Shown piece by piece: positions 1 through 11,130 of a stretch of DNA of 64,000 nt. Source of the stretch: Acanthopleura granulata (Eukaryota; Mollusca; Polyplacophora; Chitonida; Chitonidae); contig JABBOT010000080.1 of NCBI GenBank assembly GCA_016165875.1, positions 20,036,141-20,100,140 of the forward strand, given 5' to 3'. The first letter of the stretch is position 1; the number at the start of each line of letters is the position of its first letter. Position numbers and translations under genes: made by a program. The notes under the pieces are model-generated. The model was not told the origin of the DNA, did no database searches, and worked only from the letters and a program-made list of their open reading frames with translations.

Positions 1-141
1 TTTTGTCGTCGCCTCACAAACGTGGGCGGAGCGAAGCGAAGATTTATCTGGCTTAGACAGTTACAGGACTGATAAGAACGGGCATTCGCTTATAGTGTTA
101 AGCTTATCAAATGAACTGATCATTGCATGAGTGCATTGTGC

Positions 142-422
142 TTTTAGCATTTGGGGGGTCCTCCGTGGCTCAGTCGGTTAGCGCGACATCACAGCACAAT
201 GATCCGAAGCCTCCCATCAGTGAGTTCAAGACCTGCTCATGCTGGCTTCCTCTCCTGTCGTACGTTGGATGGTCTGCCAGCAACCTGCGGATGATCGTGG
301 GTTTCCCCCAGGTTCTGCCCGGTTTCATCCCACCATAATGATGGCCGCCGTCGTATAAGTGAAATATTCTGGAGTACGGCGTAAAACACCATTCAAATAA
401 ATAAATAAATTTTAGCATTTGG
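142..422 (+). mobile_element. tRNA-derived SINE (type 1), full length with target duplication
   Basis: The element proper is about 155-409. The tRNA-like head has an A-box (TGGCTCAGTCGG, 166-177) and a B-box-like GAGTTCAAGACC (222-233). A conserved body follows (GGGTTTCCCCC, CTGCCCGGTTT, GCCGCCGTCGTATAAG, GAAATATTC, ACGGCGTAAAACACC) and then an AAAT tail. The 13-bp direct repeat TTTTAGCATTTGG flanks it at 142-154 and 410-422, which fits L1-style target-primed insertion. Pol III transcribed and non-coding. The small ORFs across it are incidental. Confidence 0.95.
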
Positions 423-1750
423 TTTTTGATTTGTGGAGACTTTAGAATTCCAGACTGTTATGTTAAGTTTGTGCTCTGGTATTTTATCAGGAGAATGCCT
501 ATTGTACATTCAGACTACTAGTATGTAGGGTTATCAACTAATCAGAAGCAAATAGCAAATCCTTACATATATGTGATTACAATGCAAGAGATGTCATCGC
601 ATTTGTTAAGTTTCCATCAGCGTTCCAAGTTATTGCTACAAGAGGATGTTCAGGATATTCCATCACAGGCCTCAACTATAAGTTTCCCAAAATATGCAAT
701 GATTACAGTCCTCGAAATATAAATATATAAAGTGTCGACAATCTCTCTGATTATGGACAAAGCCAGAATATTCTTTGTGTTGAATAAGATGACCATGTCT
801 GTATACATGAACAGTTGTAATTAAAGCGCAGCTGAGGACAACTGATGAATTTGTGTGGAGCACGATTGGGATACTGATTGAATTTCTTCGTCTAGAATAT
901 TCCAGTCGCCTTTCCTATGTCACTAGAAACTGTGAATTGCTTCTCTCTGCATCAAACAGTCCTAATTTTTAAAATATAGTTTTGGTGGATTGTGGTAAAC
1001 TTTGTTTTGGAAATGAAGCTTCAGATTGCTGACCTGGAAACTCCACTGTGGTTGACGCTTGGCACATGGATGTCTGTTTCAATGTCTATGTGTGTATGTA
1101 GGCTTGGGCTTTTACGTCCTATTCAAAAAGGAGTAATTTTGAAAACTTGAGGAATTACAGATGTGTATCATTACGCTGAGTTGTCACACAGTATGGACGG
1201 TCTATTGAAACCTTTCCCACACACAATTCTATAACTGTGAGTCGTCATGATAGGTGCAGACAGATATATTGCCGATAGTTAGAATCTTCTGTCTTTCATG
1301 CCATGGAATTCAAGGAAATTTACCTTCAATGAGGATTAAAGTAAGCAGTACGATTTAAATGATTACAATCACGGGAATATTTATACATCACCAGCTTTGT
1401 GCTTCACTATATTTTGTAAGTTGCTAGCTACACAGCCGTTTGTCGGTTATCCCTAGTCACTGCGGGAAAGGACTGTAAGAAGACATGAGATGAGGATAGA
1501 AAACTGACAAGGACTTAGTGACCCAATGAAGAGAGCAAATCTCGTACTTCCCACAAGCAACCACTGGCCAGCAAGCCATTGAAACAACCATATTTCCTTG
1601 TAGGGCCTAAATGTATGAAAAGAAAAATTTAAAGATGAAACAAAAACAAACAACCCCCACCCCCCGAAAAAAAAAAACAAAGTAAAAGAAAAGCAAAATC
1701 AGACAGTAGTAAAATAACTGTTTGTCTTTAGTTCTAACTATGGCTGTGAA
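423..1750. other. no gene seen; weak repeat traces
   Basis: AT-rich sequence with no coding region I can support. Near 1085-1140 there is a GGCTTGGGCTTTTACGTC stretch like the 3' end of the type-2 SINE at 4.9 kb (minus orientation). At 1240-1340 the words GATAGTTAGAATCTTCTG and ATGCCATGGAATTCAAGG loosely resemble repeat R5. A short C/A homopolymer patch lies at 1650-1678. Confidence 0.5.
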
Positions 1751-1999
1751 GAGTTCTCCTCAAAATGAAAATAAAGAAATACTGAAGACGTTCTGATAAA
1801 CGTTTGATGTTTGGAGCGATCTTTGAACTTTGACACAAGACTGGGAATCTCGCCAGGTTATAGGATACTTAAGAGCTACCTGAGTCAGCCCAGCAGGGTC
1901 GGGCCTGTATTGAGAGCCTGGGGAAAATTGTGACAGCTGTATTAGATCTATGCTGAAGTCGTCTAGTCCGGGTAGCAGACACCATCCCATGGGCCTATC

Positions 2000-2325
2000 T
2001 TACCCACCAGAAATAACTTTATGGTCAGCAAATGCAGGGGTATCCAAGAATATCCAAGCCTCGGGTCGTATTTGGCGAGTTTAACCGGTCACTGGGGGTC
2101 ACAGATACAGTTGTGCCAGATACACATCATTCAGCTGATTAGGTAGAATCAAGTTTGTCCGGAAAATCCCGTTTGAACACGTAATCCATTGTAGGTCCAA
2201 TAGATGTAGATATAATTTAACCGAACCGAACATATCCCCTTGAAGGCTTCCAAGGCTATATACACATATAGCGTGACAGGACGTCACAGAAAGGCGTTTC
2301 TGCTGCTTTATATCCACTAGGTGGA
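2000..2325 (+). repeat. dispersed repeat R1, diverged copy
   Basis: It shares the R1 core: GGGCCTAT…, ATGGTCAGCA, then CAGATACAGTTGTGCCA, CAGCTGATTAG and AAGTTTGTCCGGAAAATC (2096-2190). The same words recur in the same order at 35.5, 44.1, 44.3, 55.4, 58.9 and 59.2 kb, and reversed at 15.1, 22.9, 27.5 and 41.1 kb. No long ORF is shared between copies. Boundaries are approximate. Confidence 0.65.
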
Positions 2326-2483
2326 AATGTTAGAGGGAGTAGTTGAACTACTCAGCTGCCTAATGTGGTTAGCTCATAACTATCTTAGAAGATAGTCCCG
2401 AGAAGTATTTAAGGCGGTATCGTGTGGGTGGCACATTTACACCGGTCCCTACAGCAGTATAGCGCTGTAGATAGTATCATAGA

Positions 2484-2894
2484 ATGATTTACGCCCATAG
2501 GGACGCTAACGCGTCTCCTGTCCATTCTGGATGTGTGAATTCATTGAAAAAAATCCCATTAGGCATTTATTTGTATGATAGGCGCTTAGTGCCGTACCCA
2601 AGAATTTTTTACTTATCAGGCGGGTTTCAGGTTTTAAGTTGGAGGAAACCGGAGTGGCCGGAGTTAAAACCAGAGCCCTTTGTCAACTACCAGACAAACC
2701 TGGTGACAAAACGCCACGGCGAAAAGAGCGAAAGACGGATTCGATCCCGCTGGTTCAGGCTTCTGAGCCAGGAAGACCACTATAAAATGTTCGAGGCGAG
2801 GCTGATAAAAGCCTCTATGCATTGTTACGCCTCTATGCTATATAACTTCATAAAGCGGTGGGTTTCAGAAAGTCGTTTTAAGAAACAGAAATAA
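2484..2894 (+). CDS. unrecognised 136-codon ORF, probably incidental
   Basis: This is an open frame starting MIYAHRDANASPV and ending SESRFKKQK. I recognise no family, signal peptide or membrane segment. Its middle (WRKPEWPELKPEP) is translated from GGAGGAAACCGGAGTGGCCGG, a phrase typical of degenerate interspersed repeats in invertebrate genomes, so repeat read-through is the likelier explanation. The C-terminal part is rich in Arg and Lys. No clear splice sites or promoter were seen. It is kept as a low-confidence hypothetical only because it is one of the longer frames outside the retrotransposon. Confidence 0.12.
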   Translation: MIYAHRDANASPVHSGCVNSLKKIPLGIYLYDRRLVPYPRIFYLSGGFQVLSWRKPEWPELKPEPFVNYQTNLVTKRHGEKSERRIRSRWFRLLSQEDHYKMFEARLIKASMHCYASMLYNFIKRWVSESRFKKQK

Positions 2895-2994
2895 AAATTT
2901 TTGCCATAGTTAGACGGATTTGTTCTTGTTGTGGAAGATCTTCTTGTTTTTTTAACGTGGGGTGTATATTTGAAATGCGCATGAGTAACAACTT

Positions 2995-3390
2995 ATGAGC
3001 ACAGCGGTCATCTGTTCTTGTTTAAATATATTGTGCATGGAATTTACTGCCTTATTCCACAAATCGCGAGAGATACATATGGTAGTTATTTCTATAAAAT
3101 ACGGCTTCTATAGGTGTGGATTCAGTGATATTGGGCCATTTATTTACACTCGCTTGACAACAGAAGAAATATATCACCTGCAGCTTGAACGATGTTTGAT
3201 CTGGTTCAAAAAGTTTCTCAGTAATTCTCAATTATCTTCCTGGCGCCATAGCGCTAGATGTCCTGGTTGTTATTTTATTGACATGGAAAGAGGAACGGTC
3301 TGCGTCTCACTGGAATACGATGAGCCTGCGTCATTTGCCGTGGTTAACACCGTTATAATGTATATAGATGGAATAACCGAAGTAGTTTAA
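2995..3390 (+). CDS. unrecognised 131-codon ORF
   Basis: An open frame MSTAVICSCLNILC… ends at a TAA (3388-3390). The C-terminal half has some coding character: QLERCLIWFKKFL, then SSWRHSARCPGCYFID and TVCVSLEYDEPASF, with several cysteines and a hydrophobic tail. I considered a cysteine-rich extracellular module, but I cannot place it in a family. It may be an exon, since sequence upstream is AT-rich, or it may be chance. No homologous copy occurs elsewhere in the window, unlike most of the repeats here. Confidence 0.2.
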   Translation: MSTAVICSCLNILCMEFTALFHKSREIHMVVISIKYGFYRCGFSDIGPFIYTRLTTEEIYHLQLERCLIWFKKFLSNSQLSSWRHSARCPGCYFIDMERGTVCVSLEYDEPASFAVVNTVIMYIDGITEVV

Positions 3391-3730
3391 GGTCAAAAAA
3401 TTGCACTCGAGCACCGCGTGGCTGACGTTCTCTTGAGTTAATTCCGTGTCGGCGTTGATGTATGGGGAATGATTTAGCCAGTCGTTCCTACCAGCGCAGA
3501 GTCATTATTTACCATCCACCCAGACTACTGATGACACGATGTGTTAAAGGTTAGCCGATTCTAAGTACAACATATAGGTGGCTAACTAAGATGGATTTCG
3601 TCTCGTTGGCTACTTAATGAGACTTACGCAATTAATGGTTGCGCAAATACCACCGATTTCTTTCTCTGAACAAAAAGACTGTTATTAATGTAGTTCGGAA
3701 AACTAGCTTATAACTTTCTGTTTTCCGTGT
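3391..3730. other. no feature seen
   Basis: Non-coding sequence between the 131-codon ORF and the minisatellite region. No repeat or motif was recognised. Confidence 0.5.
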
Positions 3731-3901
3731 TTGTCCTTATCTACAGCGTTTTTCATCAGGTTCTCTTTACAACAGATTCAAAACACCTGGGATGAGCTGA
3801 TCAGTACAGCACACTTGTTTACAATTTTTTGTCATGTGTTACATAGTGTACGAAAAACCTATAACAATGGCTCATGTAGTAGTGTTAAACATCGAGAATG
3901 C

Positions 3902-4290
3902 AATTACACATGTAGGAATGTCATACATCAATCATGTAAAGACAATGTAGCAGAGTCATATAATAGCGATGTCACGACAATTACACATGTAGCAATGTCA
4001 TACGTTCATGATGTGAAGGCACATGTAGCAATGTCATACATCAATGATGTGAAGGCACATGTAGCAATGTCATACATCAATGCTGTAAAGGCACATGTAG
4101 CAGAAACATACAATGGCGATGTCACGACAATTACACATGTAGCAATGTCATACGTCAATGATGTAAAGGCAATGTAGCAGTGTCATACAATAGAGATGCC
4201 ACCACAATTACACATGTAGCAATGCTATACATCAATGATGTAAAGGCACATGTGACTGTGTTATACATCAATGATTTGGAATTGAAAACA
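3902..4290 (+). repeat. minisatellite of 36-bp and 42-bp units
   Basis: About ten units start at TGTAG, at 3911, 3945, 3988, 4024, 4060, 4096, 4138, 4173, 4215 and 4251. Type A (about 36 bp) reads TGTAGCAATGTCATACATCA then ATGATGTAAAGGCACA. Type B (about 42 bp) carries GCGATGTCACGACAATTACA. The order is A B A A A B A B A A'. Most units are multiples of three, so a frame from 3731 stays open to 4177 and reads as repeated HVAMSYINDVKA. That is probably a by-product of unit length, not a gene. Confidence 0.9.
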
Positions 4291-4939
4291 ATAACAGAAA
4301 ACAGACCCAGTGACTTCATATTGCAATATAAACAATGCTTTATATACATTCAGAGACATACATTTACATACAGGTAGCTCAACAGCAACAGAAACAACAA
4401 AAGAAAACATAAACAAATGTTTTACCGGTCTTTACTCCGTTCAAATTCATCTTTAAATCCAAAAGAATGTGCTCCTGCAAATCCAGCACATAATCCACGG
4501 AATTATCACAACACACAATTCACAAAAGTCATAAATTATTCCGATCAGTTATTATGCTAGACTAGCAAACGCGAACATAGTACAGAATTCAAACAAAACC
4601 CGATCAGTAAAACCCTTGAGTGACGTCACACCAGCAAAGCACAACACAGGGTAAATCCAGGGACCGAGGTATGATCCACTTTGGAATAGTCACAGTTCCC
4701 TCAGGAACCAACAAACAAACGCCCCATTCACAGACGTAGGGTAATTTCACCTGGTTGCAGAACGAACGTCCTTCACAAAACTGATAACTTCAGTTCAAAG
4801 TCCATCTCGGGACTATCTTGAATAACACATTCAATACTGTATAATAATAATCCGTACACTCCCAAAGGTGTCTTCCACAGAAATTCCCTTCAAACAAACG
4901 TCAGCAAAACTGTTGTAGACAAATGGTGTCGGGGTTGTA

Positions 4940-5261
4940 GAGTGAGTGAATGAGGGCTTGGGGTTTAACGTCGTATTTAACAGTGTTTTTCGAGGACGAG
5001 GAGTTCTTCTGGTGTGTACTTATAGTGTGTCTTCTTGTGGAACATCATACCGAAGACACCAGGCATGACACCCAGCGCGGTCACATTATACTGACACCGG
5101 GTCGACCAGTCCTGTTTCCTTGCCCTAACCTCTCAGTGCTTAGCGCCACGTGAGGCAGCAACAAGTACCATTTTTAAAGTCTTTGGTTTGACTCGACCCA
5201 GGCTTGAGCCTGGATTTCCGGACTTCGAGGCGGACGCTCTAATCGCTAGACCACCGAGGCG
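4940..5261 (-). mobile_element. tRNA-derived SINE (type 2), full length, minus strand
   Basis: Read on the minus strand, the tRNA-like head lies at about 5215-5261 (CCTCGGTGGTCTAGCGATTA, then GAGCGTCCGCCTCGAAGTCC). A body follows, and the 3' end is at 4941-4980 (CGTTAAACCCCAAGCCCTCA then TTCACTCACT). Flanking repeats are GTCGGGGTTGTA (4928-4939) and GTCGGAGTTGTA (5262-5273), 11 of 12 matching, which is a target-site duplication. This 3' end recurs as fragments near 25.95 and 28.25 kb. Confidence 0.92.
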
Positions 5262-5454
5262 GTCGGAGTTGTAAAAAACTGTCCTACAAAAGAACTGGTA
5301 TCACCAGCTTACATCATCAAAATAATGGACTCTATAAGAGTGCGTCGAACTCACGCCTAGCTCGTAGTGGATACATCACAAAACCTCCATTCTGGACAGA
5401 AACCACGGCTTATATAGTCATCGGAAGAATTCAACTATTTTTCGACACACAGGC

Positions 5455-5487
5455 TATATATGTATATATATATATATGTATATATAA
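5455..5487. repeat. TA/TATG microsatellite
   Basis: Alternating TATATATG and TATATA units. Confidence 0.9.
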
Positions 5488-5579
5488 CCCCAAGACAAAC
5501 TGTTATGCATTGAGTCCACAGACTACGTGCAGGGCAAACCGCTCGCTAACAGTAAATGAAAACATCTAAAACAGACACA

Positions 5580-5790
5580 CATAACAGGATGTAGCAATCT
5601 CAACACTGGCGCTGTCATGAAAGTTACAATGTTACACATCAGTGATGTCATGACGCATGTGAAAGTGTCACACATCAATGATGTCTTGAAATAAGTAGCG
5701 CTGCCATACACCAATAAGTATATCTAGCGGGGTCTTCTATCAATAGTATCATGGCAATGCCATGCGTCACTGATTAAGAATTTCCAAGTT
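5580..5790 (+). repeat. degenerate second block of the 3.9-kb minisatellite
   Basis: It has the words GATGTAGCAATCTCA, GTTACACATCAGTGATGTCA, TGACGCATGTGAAAGTGTCA and CACATCAATGATGTCTTG. These match the type A/B units at 3902-4290 in spacing but are more diverged. No SINE lies inside this block. Confidence 0.7.
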
Positions 5791-6470
5791 TGTGCTCAGA
5801 CAATCACATATTGTATATTGTCAAATGAGGCAATGTAATTTTGACATCGTTCAATAATGATCCCGGAGTAAAAATTACAACGTGTTGTGATTTTCACACA
5901 GATGTCACATAGATCGTGACACTGGCTGATAGTGGTAGGAAAACATAACTGAAGATCTTTTCAACAGCTCAAAATCCATCCGTTCAACACTGGATAAGAG
6001 AATCTACTGCGGTGTCGTCTTAGCTAGATTGACAACTATCACGATATAACACCGGGACGTTTTAACAAAGTTGTGTGACCACCCTCCTGGATTCTGCTCG
6101 CCAGATTAACTTCGGCAGACTTCAGCTAGCACACAGCAGTAGCACAAGTATTCGGCATTTAGAGTTACGGTCATCTGAGGGAGTCGATAAGACAGCTTGA
6201 TATGTCACATAGCCCTTTATTAATTACACTGTAAATTTAGATGTTTGACCTATAAACATTTCTATGCATCAGATATTAAAACACTTGGAGATTATAGCAT
6301 TATAGTACGGGCCTGTATACATGTCTGACACTTTCGTTTAATACCTAAATTTATCACAATTCAGAGAAAATTTTAGGCCTCTGATTGGTCTATCTGCCTT
6401 GAGTAGGCTACCTTATTCGCAAAACAGGCACGCAATACAGTCTTGCGCCTTTGATACTTTGTCTGTATTT
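5791..6470. other. no feature seen
   Basis: No coding frame, RNA gene or repeat was recognised in this 680-bp stretch. Confidence 0.4.
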
Positions 6471-6474
6471 CTAC

Positions 6475-6850
6475 TGAGTCCAGGAATCTCGCGCCGCCGG
6501 ATGGCAACCCTTGTCAGCAATGTACGAGTCAGTAACTTTTCTGGAAACTATTTTCCAAAGAGTTTCCAAAGCAGTTAACAACAACAATATTTAGAAAAGT
6601 TTCTCGTGGCATCATTGTGAGATAGCTAAATTGCAAACCGTTGCAAATCGAATTGAAAATTACTTTTTAGCAGTCGACTTAAAACAAGTATTTTTTTGTT
6701 CTGCGGTCATATTCTGTGAGCCGTGACATCGGTCTCGACTGCTCAGTCAGTTGCAAAGCCTTCGTAAAAACGAGGCATTTTTTGGCAGAAATATGAACAA
6801 AAGTCGCCCGGAATGCTCTTCATTGTGAAGAATTCATCTCAAAGATCAAT
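6475..6850 (+). repeat. dispersed repeat R6, uninterrupted copy
   Basis: It shares AATCTCGCGCC, CAGCAATGTACGAGTCAGTA, ACTTTTCTGG, CGTGA..TCGGTCTCG.CTG and ACAAAAGTCG with 57,198-57,420. In that second copy a SINE sits directly upstream of CTCGCGC. Here the same junction is continuous, so this locus shows the empty site. Confidence 0.75.
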
Positions 6851-8480
6851 ATTTCCACTCCCCCTCTGGGTTCGTGAAAATATTAATCGTCTCAACAAAA
6901 TATCAGGCCGTATACCCACGCAACACGCTGATATAACTTATAATATGTCTGTTTGAAGTTTAATGTCCCATTAAACGTTGGACGTTGGTCATTTTACAAC
7001 GTAGATCCTATCATGCTTTTCAGGCAAAACACATTCACCAACATTCACATGTTGGTATTTATATATTATCAGTTAAAAACACATGTACAAATGTTTAAAG
7101 CATGGTTGAGTGTACCCTGTTTAACAATGTCTTTGACAATGACCTTTGTGGCGGAAATATACATATGAAATAAATAAAAGCAGCATAACCCAATGCAAAG
7201 AATATATCCAGCGGTCAGTATTTCATAATATATAGTGCGCATTGTCCAAAATACCAAGGACCCCCGCCCCCAAAATACAACAGCGAAGAGGCAATTTATG
7301 TTTAATCGATTATGAAATGAGATCCATAAGGTGTTGCCTGATCGTAATGATTTTTATCATTCTGACATTCTCTGAGAAAAAGATTTATTCCTTCATTTAT
7401 GGGATTTAAATGCTGTTACGAAGGGTAATGAATCCCTAGTACATTAAATAATTCAGATTCCGAACACATGTGTGCCTTGGCTAGGCTCTAAAACGTCACA
7501 TGCGCTGAATATCACAGAATGACCCATCGGGGTCACGTCATGTGGACAAAGGCACGAGAAATATTCGTTGGGTCAGACAGGAGCTGCCCCCGATGTGATC
7601 ACCGTGTGGTCGAGACAGTACGAGTTATTGCTCAGGTATTTCTCAGAACAGATAGCATCCTGAAAACACCGCTAGCTGAACATTCGCACGACACACAATC
7701 TCTATTCTGTATGCATTTCTCCTTTGCACTATCGTGTGATGTACAGAAAAATTTTAGTTACGCATTTTGAGAAAATGTGACAGGAATACCCAAATTTCTG
7801 AATCATCTGGGAAAATAAATAAATCTGGATAGAACGGAGAACCAGTACGGTCTAATGCTTAGACCCGAATGGTAATTGTGCGGGAAATGGTACCTTCTGG
7901 CATTTCTGATTTCAGAAAAGAGCATTCAGTCTAATTCGAACTCTTCGTACTGTGCGGATCACCATCCTTCTGAGATTTGGATTGTGTTGACATCTGCTCC
8001 GAAAAATCCGTAATCAGTGCATAAATATAGGTTATAAGATTCTAAGTGCTTTTAGCACTTTGTCGAGAGTACCTCGCTTTTATTTCTCGGAATATCTGTT
8101 AATTTTCTCCGATCAGCTCGACAACATTCTATGCTTTACAAACTGGACAAGATGCCATATCAACCCAATATTTGACATATCCTGGCCACCTGATGGTGGC
8201 TGGACATTTTGTTGACGTTATACAAGTCCCTCTGTGGCAATGAACATAAGTCTACCGTCAAATGTGCACATGATCCACCAGCACGCTTATAAATAATTCA
8301 CGGAACCTGGGCGTTGATGAGTTTTGAGATTTGTGACAAGTCTAGACAACGCTACTCTAACATTACTGCTAAAGAGAATAGCAGTATATACCTGGTAGGA
8401 ACGTCATAAATTTTCTTTCTCATGGGAAATTCACATTCTGACTTTTCAGTCACTCCAGGGTGTCTTCTTTTTAATGTTTG
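6851..8480. other. no gene seen
   Basis: AT-rich sequence with only short incidental frames. A C-rich tract lies at 7261-7271. Near 6956 the words GTTTAATG and CATTAAAC form a short inverted pair. Confidence 0.4.
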
Positions 8481-8484
8481 TTGT

Positions 8485-8605
8485 CCTTATCTGCATGCTG
8501 TCCTGTTGCAGGAAATTCCTAGCTGCATGTTTTTTTTATCTGTGTGACTACTTGCATGATGTCACTATCTGTATGATTTTCATATCTGCCTGATATTTCT
8601 TTTTA
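8485..8605 (+). repeat. degenerate short tandem pattern (TATCTG.. units)
   Basis: Repeated TTATCTGCATGCTGTC, TTATCTGTGTGACTAC, TATCTGTATGATTTTC and ATCTGCCTGATATTTC at roughly 20-45 bp spacing. Imperfect and T-rich. Confidence 0.5.
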
Positions 8606-10165
8606 TGTGTATAAGGTGTATGGGTGTATGTAATGTATATTATTTATTAATAAGGTATCATCCTATATTTAGATATAATGTACATTCTGTTTTGACATAC
8701 ATCATTCGCTTGAATGGAGCATCCAAACAAATCATAATTATAATCATAAGAAAAATAGTTACGAAAAATAGGCTTTGCAAAAATTGCTCCTTTCCTGCAG
8801 GGAAAATGTAGGCCCAAGCCTGTAAAGCCTACATCAATTCTATAGGTCAACTACTACTTAACGAATAAATGTAATTGTGAGGGACACAAACATAACTGAG
8901 GTTGTGTTGGCCTAGCTGTAATGTCTTCAGCGTGAGTTCGATCTGGCTGAAACGTTTTTCGATTTTGATATGATCTCTAACGAGGCATCACTATAAAAAT
9001 ATCAAATAGGGATCATTTGAAGTTTACCTACTAAACAACAAACTGAAGAAATCGAGGTACTAAACAGAAAGGGTGAAACACTGAAGAGTTTTAATATCAA
9101 ATCAAAAAGATGTTATTACATGTAATGTCTGTGGATGAAAGTCAAAACTCCATTGAAACTTCCTTAGAGTGTATTTGATTCAGGGTCACAGCTAAAAATT
9201 ATGTTATTTTTAGCTGTTATTTCTTCACGTGTCACATAATATAATACTTCACAGGGTATAGTTGTAAAGTTAACTCCACCTTGGAAAAGCCCCAGCAACC
9301 GGTGCGCACCGAACCAAGTATATACATGTATCACCTGGCATACATCCACTGCCAGCCCAGTATAGTGCTTAAATTCGCCATAATCTTAACTTCAATGATT
9401 TGGCCAAATCGTTTATCCTGCAAGTGTTCTCGAGCAAGAAGCAGTTTGTCAGTCATTTTGTAAATTTGTTCTGTTGTATGTATTATAATGCAGTATACAG
9501 GAACAGTAGTACTGAACCAGTGGCCATACACAATCCATTACACACATAACACGGATAATAAATGGCCAGGGGTCAGTACCAGGGGGAGTACCTGAAAAAA
9601 TTAACGTTGATCTATCCATCAGCCCATCAGTAAGAACACATCAGTATCGACTGTACCTTCACAGGTACATGTACACTGTTTTTGGTTGGACACTGAGAGA
9701 AAAAGAGCGACAAACGTCAGTGATATCACGAAACTAATCCCTCACAATAAATCTGTCCACAGACAATACGCTTATAGGTGCCTGTACAGGATTAAAGGCA
9801 ACGAAAGGATTGTTAATGGCAGGACTTTATTAGACTGGCTGAGATAGTCTAAACGGCGAAGACAACTATAGAGCTGAAGGAAAAGCTTTCTGCTTGCCTC
9901 AGTGAAGTCATATATCGGTGATCCCTGGAGAGAAGGAAGTAGATCAGCTATACCAAGATGACTTCAAGGCGCTATCAGAAAATACAGATAATAAAAAGTG
10001 CACTAACTTCACTGAATTTTTCAATTGTCCTTGCAGTTATTTGCGATTATTCACTTCGTTTTGTGGTTATTTCATTTTGTACTTGTTTTTCTGTAAACAG
10101 GTGTTCTGTTTTCTCAATCTTCCAACTCCGTTCCATTCTTAGGATTGTATTTTTTGTACTAGTAG
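8606..10165. other. no gene seen
   Basis: No supported coding region, RNA gene or recognised repeat. The small frames here lack any family resemblance. Confidence 0.4.
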
Positions 10166-10170
10166 TTATG

Positions 10171-10385
10171 TATTTACTTACTTACTTATTTATTTGATTG
10201 GTGCTTTACGAGGTACTCAAGAACATTTCACTTATAAGACTGCGGCCATCATTATAACGGGAGGAAACCGGGCAAAGCCCATCGGAAACACATGACCATC
10301 CACAGGTTGCTAACAGACTTTTACACGTGCGACCGGAGAGGAGGACAGCATGAGCTGGACTTGAACTCCCAGCGGTGAGATCTTT
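10171..10385 (-). mobile_element. type-1 SINE, 5'-truncated, minus strand
   Basis: The AAAT-type tail (as TTTATTTGATTGG) is at the left. The conserved body follows in reverse complement: ACTCAAGAACATTTCACTTA, GGAGGAAACCGGGCA, CATCCACAGGTTGCT and AGCTGGACTTGAACT. The tRNA-like head is missing. Confidence 0.88.
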
Positions 10386-10585
10386 TCGGTCTTGTATTAT
10401 AATATTCCCCCACAATTAAAGGACTAAATATCACTGGGGAAAATACTAACTCCATCAGTAATACTATGTACTTTCTCGATGTGTCAAGTTTTGCAGACAC
10501 TCTCAGGCTAATTCAGAGAGAGGGGGCTTTGTGGCGGGAGTGGTTAGCATGGTAGAGCAGCACAACGACGTAGAAGCCTTTCACG

Positions 10586-10601
10586 CATGACCCCCCCCCC
10601 C
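10586..10601. repeat. poly-C tract
   Basis: Homopolymer of about 14 C next to a short tRNA-like phrase at 10,527-10,575 (GGAGTGGTTAGCATGG then TAGAGCAGCA). That phrase may be a degenerate SINE head. Confidence 0.7.
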
Positions 10602-10654
10602 CCGTTTATTCATACCAGATTCCTATCCGACTGTACATGGGAATTGATAAATAT

Positions 10655-11130
10655 AATACCAGCATCTGCATTCCCTCGACAATCGCCTACACCTTACACC
10701 TAAATTGTTGGGACCAGTTTTAACTTCAGGCCCTACCAGTCACTATGCATAAGTCGCCCCAAACAACTTCACTTGGTCACATATACGCTGAGACGATTCA
10801 TCTACCACCCCTCTTCTCCCCCTCCCACCACTCACAACAACCTGGTTGTGGGTTTCCTGCACACTTTGCCCGGTTTCCTCCAACTAGCGTACTGGTCGTG
10901 TTCGTCCACATCAAATATTTTGGAGTATGGCGTAAAAAGTTGAAATAAACAGTTAAATTAAACTGATTCAGAAATTAAACAGCAATTGATACGCATAATA
11001 CTGGCTTCTCATCCCTTCGACAATCGTCTACAGTTTTACTTTTAGGCCATACCAGTCCTTATGCATAAAGCGCCCCGGAAAACTTCACTTGGTCAGATGT
11101 ACCCTTCGACGATTCATCTATCCTTTAGGC
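10655..11130 (+). repeat. local direct duplication (about 150-bp unit, 340-bp spacing)
   Basis: The words CCCTCGACAATCGCCTACA, GGCCCTACCAGTCACTATGC, ATAAGTCGCCCC and ACTTCACTTGGTCA at 10,665-10,800 recur as CCTTCGACAATCGTCTACA, GGCCATACCAGTCCTTATGC, ATAAAGCGCCCC and ACTTCACTTGGTCA at 11,017-11,125. A degenerate plus-strand SINE fragment (10,835-10,960) lies between the two copies. Confidence 0.8.
10835..10960 (+). mobile_element. type-1 SINE 3' fragment
   Basis: GTTGTGGGTTTCC, TTGCCCGGTTTCCTCC, CAAATATTTTGGAGTATGGC and GTAAAAAGTTGAAATAAA follow the SINE 3' body. Head absent and body diverged. Confidence 0.75.

Larger units (their letters stand above)
4290..5575. other. insert-like segment between two minisatellite blocks
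   Basis: Related minisatellite sequence lies on both sides (3902-4290 and 5580-5790), so this roughly 1.3 kb may be an insertion. It has no recognisable ORF. It contains the type-2 SINE at 4940-5261, a TATATAG/TATA-like stretch near 5410 and a TA-rich microsatellite at 5455-5487. It could be a non-autonomous element or a solo LTR. I did not find terminal repeats. Confidence 0.4.

Noticed and set aside
160..235. tRNA gene
   Set aside because: A- and B-box-like sequences are present but belong to SINE heads. The cloverleaf is not complete, a SINE body follows, and the same heads recur with target duplications at 14.5, 22.3, 28.0 and 37.7 kb.
3731..4177. 148-residue repeat protein
   Set aside because: Openness follows from unit lengths divisible by three. 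There is no start context, and the opposite strand is also partly open.
3902..4290. CRISPR array
   Set aside because: Units are contiguous 36/42-bp tandem repeats with no unique spacers, and the setting is an animal genome.
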